Assembly: GCA_002310115.1 (NCBI GenBank)
Contig: DBYI01000073.1
Coordinates: forward strand, 1 to 10,331
DNA length: 10,331 bases
Origin: Ruminococcus flavefaciens
Lineage (GTDB): Bacteria; Bacillota; Clostridia; Oscillospirales; Ruminococcaceae
Reading direction: 5' to 3'
Shown: positions 6,747 through 10,331 of the stretch, piece after piece
Layout of the letters: every line of letters starts with the position of its first letter
Numbering within the stretch: position 1 is the stretch's first letter
Notes under the pieces: model-generated
The model's input: only the letters and a program-made list of their open reading frames with translations
Database searches by the model: none
Told to the model about the DNA's origin: nothing
Made by a program: the position numbers and the translations under genes

Positions 6747-7412
6747 CTATAAATTATTTTTTCTTATTCTATGTACACATCTATCTGCCAAGGATTTTGA
6801 AAACGGCATACAGACATCTGCAACAGGACCAACAAGAAATGCACAGATTATTGTGCCTATGCCAAATTTGCCGCCAAGCAGAAAGCCTGTCAATACAAAT
6901 ATCACATCCGTAACAATTCTTACAGCAGCAAAACGTATCTTACTTTTGTCGCTGATGACAACTGCTACAAGGTCGTTTGGTCCTGTACCTGCCTCAGATT
7001 TGATAACAATCGACATTCCGAATACCAGTATTCCGCAACCTATGATCAATACAACTATTTTTACAGGCATAACTGCATCTCCGATTTTAAAACCGCTTAG
7101 CAGCCATGTGAAGAAATCGATTATCGGTCCGCCGCAGAACATAAAAACTATCGTCCCAAGCTTTACATATCTTCTGTCAACGATCAAAAGAATAATGATG
7201 ATCAGAAAGCAAATGAACATATGCACTATTCCGTGAGTCGGAACAAACAGACATGTTTTAATGACAAGCATGCGAAGTCCCTGTATCATAACATTGAAAG
7301 GATCTGCTCCCGCATCTGCAAGCAGAAATAATGTTACACCGAGATGTGCAATTACAAGCCCGATAAATAACAGTATAAGTCTTATGAACGTTTCTTTTGT
7401 TTTCTGTTGCAT
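6747..7412 (-). CDS. YczE/YitT-type integral membrane protein
   Basis: This 221-residue protein has five or six hydrophobic segments (about 10-32, 60-78, 85-108, 117-137, 162-181 and 184-202). It carries the family's signature in both halves: 'ADAGADPFN' (32-40) and 'SEAGTGPND' (139-147), an internal two-fold pseudo-repeat. 'GIGTIICAFLVGPVAD' (184-199) mirrors 'KLGTIVFMFCGGPIID' earlier in the chain. These features match the YczE/YyaS/YitT membrane proteins, whose function is poorly known; some are suspected transporters or export helpers. It lies in the minus-strand operon between the SDR pseudogene and the Gfo-AKR fusion. GAGGAG 8 bases before the ATG at 7412 supports the start, and that site overlaps the reconstructed SDR stop codon. 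Its own TAG stop overlaps the next ribosome binding site (TAGGAGG). Transport of a substrate or product of the neighbouring reductases is possible but unproven. Confidence 0.85.
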   Translation of the reverse strand: MQQKTKETFIRLILLFIGLVIAHLGVTLFLLADAGADPFNVMIQGLRMLVIKTCLFVPTHGIVHMFICFLIIIILLIVDRRYVKLGTIVFMFCGGPIIDFFTWLLSGFKIGDAVMPVKIVVLIIGCGILVFGMSIVIKSEAGTGPNDLVAVVISDKSKIRFAAVRIVTDVIFVLTGFLLGGKFGIGTIICAFLVGPVADVCMPFSKSLADRCVHRIRKNNL

Positions 7413-7424
7413 TATCTCAGCTCC

Positions 7425-8145
7425 TCAGAACGGATAATCTTCATCAAGATTAGTTATAAACCTATGGCATTCAAAATCATTTCTCTTTTTCTCAAAAAGT
7501 TCACGCAGTATCTCTGCTGCTTTATAAGATGAAAGCGGAGCAGGATTATCAGCTCTTCCGTCAGTGCGTATCCATCCGGGGGTGAACACAGAATATATTA
7601 ACTGCCCTGTCGTCGCTGAAAGTGTTGTAAAGGTTCATTGTTGCCATATTCAGTGCGGCTTTGGCCATACCATAGTCAATAAGATTAGTACGGTAACACT
7701 TCGATATACTTCCCGCTTCTGAAGAGATATTCATAATCAGAGCTGTTCTGTCACTCTTTATCAAAAACGGATAGAATGCTTATATTACACGCATAGCTCC
7801 TACAGCCGCAATATCCACAGTTCTTGCAATATAGTCTAGATCAGCGTCAAAAAATCCCTTATCACAATCAGGAGAAACCGATACCGCATTATTTATAAGC
7901 AGATCCAGATGATCCGTTTCATCTGACAGCTCAGCTGCAGCATTCAGCACTGATTCAGTATCGCTTATATCCATTGTCAGTACCGTAAGCCTATCACCAT
8001 ATTTCTCTTTCAGGTCATCAAGTTCAGGACATGGCTTCCTTATAGTAGCTACAACGTTATCTCCTGCTTCAAGATAACGAAGCACCAAGTTGAAGCCAAG
8101 ACCTGAAGCCTTACCTGCTCCGGTTATCATAACATTCTGAGACAT
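7425..8145 (-). pseudogene. Short-chain dehydrogenase/reductase (SDR), inactivated by a nonsense codon and a frameshift
   Basis: Read with two corrections, this is a normal 239-residue SDR. It has the glycine-rich loop 'TGAGKASGLG' near the start, 'LLINNA' (NNAG-type motif), serines S141/S142 in 'NISSEAGS', and Y158-X3-K162 in 'YGMAKAAL'. Lesion 1 is an in-frame TAA at 7782-7780 (codon 122); the same frame continues as 'AFYPFLIKSDRTALIMN', so one base change explains it. Lesion 2 is a run of five G (plus strand, 7578-7582). Removing one base joins 'CVHP' to 'GWIRTDGRADNPAPL' and on to a TGA at 7427-7425, whereas the present frame stops at 7563-7561. The truncated product would lack the catalytic Ser, Tyr and Lys. 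AAGGGGGA at 8158-8151 supports the start at 8145, 11 bases after the MaoC-like stop. Intact neighbours suggest recent decay, or assembly errors. Confidence 0.88.
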
Positions 8146-8156
8146 ATCTGTCCCCC

Positions 8157-8588
8157 TTACTTTAATCTGCATTTTACAATTGCTTCTGTAACAGCTGTCA
8201 ATACAAGTTCGCCGTTCTGATTATATACCTCAAAGGATACAGCCACAATACCGTTTTTCTCGTTACGCTTAACAAGATCTGTTATAGCCGCTTTACCCGT
8301 CAGCGCATCTTCGGCAAATACAGGCTTCACCCATTCGATCTTAGTTGATTTTCCGGCAAGAAGTTCATCTCCGAAAAAATCCACCTCAAGATACTTAGCC
8401 CATACAGCCATGAAAGACATAACACCAGGAGCAATGAGCTTTCCGAATGGTGTAGTTTTAGCATATTCTTCATCAGTATGGAGCGGTACATCATCATATT
8501 CTTTCGCAAACTCAAGCATTTTATCTTTGTCTATAACCGCAGGTGCAACATTTACTGTCATTCCAATCTTCATATCATCAAAATACAT
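8157..8588 (-). CDS. MaoC-like hot-dog-fold dehydratase
   Basis: The protein has 143 residues. The start at 8588 is chosen because GGGAGGG (8599-8593) lies a few bases upstream; an in-frame ATG at 8624 would add 12 residues but has no such site and lies almost at the predicted transcription start. The sequence follows the MaoC/R-specific enoyl-CoA hydratase pattern. 'MYFDDMKIGM' opens the chain, and 'YDDVPLHTDEEYAKTTPFG' carries D32 and H37 with the spacing of the catalytic Asp/His pair. The usual Asn two residues after that Asp is Val (V34). 'KLIAPGVMSF' replaces the common 'IAHGML'. The C-terminal half has the beta strands of a hot-dog fold ('KIEWVKPVF', 'VSFEVYNQNGELVLTA'). It may hydrate or dehydrate a thioester, or only bind one. 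It is the promoter-proximal gene of the minus-strand operon and directly precedes the SDR relic, a pairing like the dehydratase/ketoreductase pairs of acyl metabolism. Confidence 0.82.
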   Translation of the reverse strand: MYFDDMKIGMTVNVAPAVIDKDKMLEFAKEYDDVPLHTDEEYAKTTPFGKLIAPGVMSFMAVWAKYLEVDFFGDELLAGKSTKIEWVKPVFAEDALTGKAAITDLVKRNEKNGIVAVSFEVYNQNGELVLTAVTEAIVKCRLK

Positions 8589-8592
8589 TTTT

Positions 8593-8599
8593 CCCTCCC
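8593..8599 (-). promoter_or_regulatory. Ribosome binding site GGGAGGG deciding the MaoC-like start
   Basis: GGGAGGG with a short A-rich spacer precedes the ATG at 8588 and argues against the longer start at 8624. Confidence 0.7.
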
Positions 8600-8613
8600 G
8601 GATAATAAATTCT

Positions 8614-8628
8614 TGCATTTCCAATGCA
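8614..8628. repeat. Palindrome at the MaoC operon transcription start, possible operator
   Basis: TGCATT (8614-8619), spacer TCC, AATGCA (8623-8628) form a perfect 6-bp inverted repeat. It lies 7 bases past the -10 box of the minus-strand promoter, so it covers the expected transcription start and first bases of the message. This position suits a repressor operator. No regulator gene is present in the window, so the binding protein is unknown. Confidence 0.4.
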
Positions 8629-8635
8629 TATTTGA

Positions 8636-8664
8636 ATTATACCATAGATGAAAAAATTTATCAA
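8636..8664 (-). promoter_or_regulatory. Sigma-A-type promoter of the minus-strand operon
   Basis: On the minus strand TTGATA (8664-8659) and TATAAT (8641-8636) are separated by exactly 17 bases. The -10 is perfect and the -35 matches four of six positions. It points at the MaoC-like gene, whose ATG lies 47 bases beyond the -10 box. Confidence 0.8.
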
Positions 8665-8715
8665 CAATATAACCAAGATAATTGAAAGAATTAAAAATAA
8701 TTTACATAATATTCA

Positions 8716-8744
8716 TTGAAAACCATGACCTGATATGATATAAT
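8716..8744 (+). promoter_or_regulatory. Sigma-A-type promoter of the ferredoxin-type AKR operon
   Basis: TTGAAA (8716-8721) and a perfect TATAAT (8739-8744) are separated by exactly 17 bases. It lies about 35 bases before the start of the AKR gene, giving a short leader that contains an AT-rich inverted repeat and the ribosome binding site. Confidence 0.85.
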
Positions 8745-8758
8745 AATTAAAAATTATT
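8742..8758. repeat. AT-rich inverted repeat overlapping the plus-strand transcription start
   Basis: AATAATT (8742-8748), spacer AAA, AATTATT (8752-8758) form a perfect 7-bp palindrome that overlaps the end of the -10 box and the expected start site. A near-identical 14-base sequence, TTAAAAATNATTTA, occurs at 8691-8704 and again at 8747-8760 with one mismatch. This could be a pair of operator half-sites, but the low sequence complexity makes chance quite possible. Confidence 0.3.
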
Positions 8759-8766
8759 TATGATAT

Positions 8767-8771
8767 GGAGG
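8767..8771 (+). promoter_or_regulatory. Ribosome binding site GGAGG deciding the AKR start
   Basis: GGAGG ends one base before an ATG at 8773 and seven bases before an ATG at 8779. Only the second spacing is normal, so the gene is taken to start at 8779. Confidence 0.75.
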
Positions 8772-8778
8772 TATGATA

Positions 8779-9882
8779 ATGGACAAAGTAAAGAAAAAAC
8801 TGGCTTTCGGCTGTATGCGTCTTCCTATGACGGATGGCAGAGTTGATGAGCCACAGTTCTGCAGGATGATAGACCGCTTCATCGAAGAGGGGTTCAATTA
8901 CTTTGATACTGCACACGGATATATCGGAGGTCAGAGCGAAACAGCTATCCGCTCATGCCTTACAAGCCGATATCCGCGCGAAGCTTATCTACTGACAGAC
9001 AAGCTTACAGACAGCTACTTTAAAAAGCAGGAAGATATCAGACCATTCTTTGAAAAACAGCTTGAATGGTGTGGAGTAGATTATTTTGATTTCTACCTCA
9101 TGCACGCTCAGAATGCAGGCAATTATGAGCTATTCCAGAGATGCAAAGCTTATGAAACTGCATTTGAACTTAAAGCAGAGGGAAAGATACGTCATGTTGG
9201 TATCTCCTTCCATGATACCGCCGAGGTGCTCGAACAGATACTCACCGATCACCCTGAGATAGAAGTAGTCCAGATACAGTTCAACTACCTTGACTATGAC
9301 GATCCTGCTGTACAAAGCCGCAAGGTATACGAAGTCTGCCGCAGGCACAATAAGCCGGTTCTTGTAATGGAGCCAGTTAAGGGCGGAAATCTTGTTAATC
9401 TTCCTGATGTTGCCAGACAAGTATTAAACGGACTCAACGGAGGCAGTATCGCAAGCTATGCTGTACGCTTTGCCGCAGGCTTTGACGGAATGCTGTGTGT
9501 ATTGTCCGGAATGAGCAGTATAGAACAGCTTGAGGATAATATCAGCTATATGAAGGATTTTCAGCCGCTTAACGATACTGAGTTCAATGCAGTGAATAAA
9601 GTAGTGGAAATCCTGCATTCCAAAGACCTTATCCCCTGCACTGCCTGCCGTTACTGCGTGGATGGATGTCCGCAGCATATCGCTATTCCCGATCTGTTCT
9701 CATGTATGAACACAAGAGAACTCACGCACGACTGGAATCCGCATATGTATTATGATATACATACCCGTGACAGCGGCAAAGCTTCAAGCTGTATCAAGTG
9801 CGGAAAATGTGAAAAGATATGCCCACAGCATCTGCCAATAAGAAAACTGCTTAAAGATATAGCAAGCACCTTTGAACACTGA
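8779..9882 (+). CDS. Aldo/keto reductase with C-terminal 2x[4Fe-4S] ferredoxin domain
   Basis: This 367-residue protein is cytoplasmic by sequence. Residues 1-~275 form an AKR barrel with the catalytic set D43 and Y48 in 'YFDTAHGYIGG', K75 in 'LTDKL' and H109 in 'YLMHAQ'. Residues 285-350 add two classical 4Fe-4S motifs: C287-X2-C290-X2-C293-X3-C297-P and C338-X2-C341-X2-C344-X3-C348-P. This AKR-plus-ferredoxin architecture is a known group in anaerobes, thought to link carbonyl chemistry to a low-potential electron carrier; the physiological substrate is generally unknown. It is the first gene after its own promoter, divergent from the MaoC operon. The next gene, a membrane protein resembling an ECF S-component, starts 12 bases after its stop. 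That spacing suggests co-transcription and perhaps uptake of a compound that the AKR then processes (inference). Confidence 0.93.
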   Translation: MDKVKKKLAFGCMRLPMTDGRVDEPQFCRMIDRFIEEGFNYFDTAHGYIGGQSETAIRSCLTSRYPREAYLLTDKLTDSYFKKQEDIRPFFEKQLEWCGVDYFDFYLMHAQNAGNYELFQRCKAYETAFELKAEGKIRHVGISFHDTAEVLEQILTDHPEIEVVQIQFNYLDYDDPAVQSRKVYEVCRRHNKPVLVMEPVKGGNLVNLPDVARQVLNGLNGGSIASYAVRFAAGFDGMLCVLSGMSSIEQLEDNISYMKDFQPLNDTEFNAVNKVVEILHSKDLIPCTACRYCVDGCPQHIAIPDLFSCMNTRELTHDWNPHMYYDIHTRDSGKASSCIKCGKCEKICPQHLPIRKLLKDIASTFEH

Positions 9883-9894
9883 GGAGGGAACACA

Positions 9895-10331
9895 ATGTTT
9901 GAAAACGCATTATCTATGAAAGATTTATCTCATGGCACTAAGATCACATATAAAGCCCTTGTTTCTGTCGGACTTATCGCGCTTGCTGTTATACTGCCGC
10001 AGCTCATCCATCTTGCACTTGGACAACCGGGGGGCGTCAAGTGGCTGCCAATGTATCTGCCGGTTCTTATCGGCGGCTGTCTGCTCGGAACTGAATGGGG
10101 ACTTGCTGTAGGAATACTCTCCCCTATCGTAAGCTTCCTCATAACTTCAGCTATGGGCAATCCAATGCCTATGTCAGCAAGACTTCCGTTCATGGTTCTG
10201 GAGCTTGCAGTATTTGCAGCTATTTCAGGTCTTTTCACTAAGAAGATATCAGAAAACGGACTTTGGGCTTTTCCCGCCGTAATACTCGCTCAGTTTTGCG
10301 GAAGGAGCGTATTTCTCGGAGCAATAGTCGC
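9895..10331 (+). CDS. ECF-transporter S-component-like membrane protein (3' end outside window)
   Basis: The frame runs from ATG 9895 to the window edge (145 codons). GGAGGG at 9883-9888, 6 bases upstream and directly after the AKR stop, supports this start. After a short polar N-terminus come hydrophobic segments near 20-42, 51-65, 66-86, 97-113 and 123-140. The pattern 'LPMYLPVLIGGCLLGTEWGLAVGILSPIVSF' (split: LPMYLPVLIGG, then GTEWGLAVGILSP), followed by 'MPMSARLPFMVLELAVFAAISG', resembles S-components of energy-coupling-factor transporters. These bind a vitamin or small metabolite and work with a shared ECF module. The ligand cannot be told from this part, and the family call rests on pattern memory without a search. 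An antisense reading at 9930-10238 is a shadow of this gene. Confidence 0.7.
   Translation, partial: MFENALSMKDLSHGTKITYKALVSVGLIALAVILPQLIHLALGQPGGVKWLPMYLPVLIGGCLLGTEWGLAVGILSPIVSFLITSAMGNPMPMSARLPFMVLELAVFAAISGLFTKKISENGLWAFPAVILAQFCGRSVFLGAIV

Noticed and set aside
7561..7764. Separate small gene for the downstream SDR fragment
   Set aside because: Its frame is continuous with the upstream SDR part across the TAA, it would begin at a TTG without a ribosome binding site, and it ends at a frameshift; it is one half of a pseudogene.
8410..8685. Plus-strand reading frame across the MaoC-like gene and the control region
   Set aside because: It overlaps antisense a gene with clear MaoC motifs and runs through a strong promoter.
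9930..10238. Minus-strand reading frame near the right edge
   Set aside because: It is the antisense shadow of the partial membrane-protein gene, which has a good ribosome binding site and hydrophobic segments.

Overview
The window looks like a chromosomal segment of an anaerobic gut or rumen Firmicute, most likely close to Ruminococcus. This is inference. It rests on a dockerin-like segment in one protein, a lipoprotein of the cyclophilin-like-fold type common in gut Clostridia, strong AGGAGG ribosome binding sites, moderate-to-low GC, and many oxygen-sensitive redox proteins (iron-sulfur flavoproteins, a ferredoxin-type aldo/keto reductase). No rRNA, tRNA, CRISPR array, phage gene or insertion sequence was seen.

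Layout. (1) Bases 1-4026, plus strand: a tight five-gene operon. It holds the 3' end of an alpha/beta hydrolase, an iron-sulfur-type flavodoxin-fold reductase, a membrane-anchored metallo-beta-lactamase-fold hydrolase of the NAPE-PLD/UlaG type, a left-handed beta-helix O-acetyltransferase, and a composite lipoprotein joining a cyclophilin-like domain, a dockerin-like half module and a complete aldo/keto reductase (AKR). (2) Bases 4027-4141: a convergent gap with a strong GC-rich hairpin. (3) Bases 4142-8588, minus strand, read from right to left: a MaoC-like hot-dog protein, an SDR pseudogene, a YczE/YitT-type membrane protein, a 612-residue Gfo/Idh/MocA-AKR fusion, and, after a 125-base gap with two inverted repeats, a second iron-sulfur-type flavoprotein. 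(4) Bases 8589-8778: a divergent control region with two near-consensus sigma-A promoters, one per strand, each with a 17-base spacer. (5) Bases 8779-10331, plus strand: an AKR with two 4Fe-4S motifs, then the start of an ECF-transporter S-component-like membrane protein that runs off the window.

The common theme is reduction of small carbonyl or quinone-like compounds. There are three AKRs, each in a different fusion architecture, two flavoproteins with the same CX2CX2CX5C motif, an SDR relic and a Gfo-type dehydrogenase. No regulator or substrate-specific marker lies in the window, so the substrates cannot be named. The most unusual items are the two AKR fusions, above all the one carrying a lipoprotein signal and a dockerin-like segment. 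The SDR gene is broken by two independent lesions, an in-frame TAA and a +1 shift in a G5 run, although its operon neighbours are intact.
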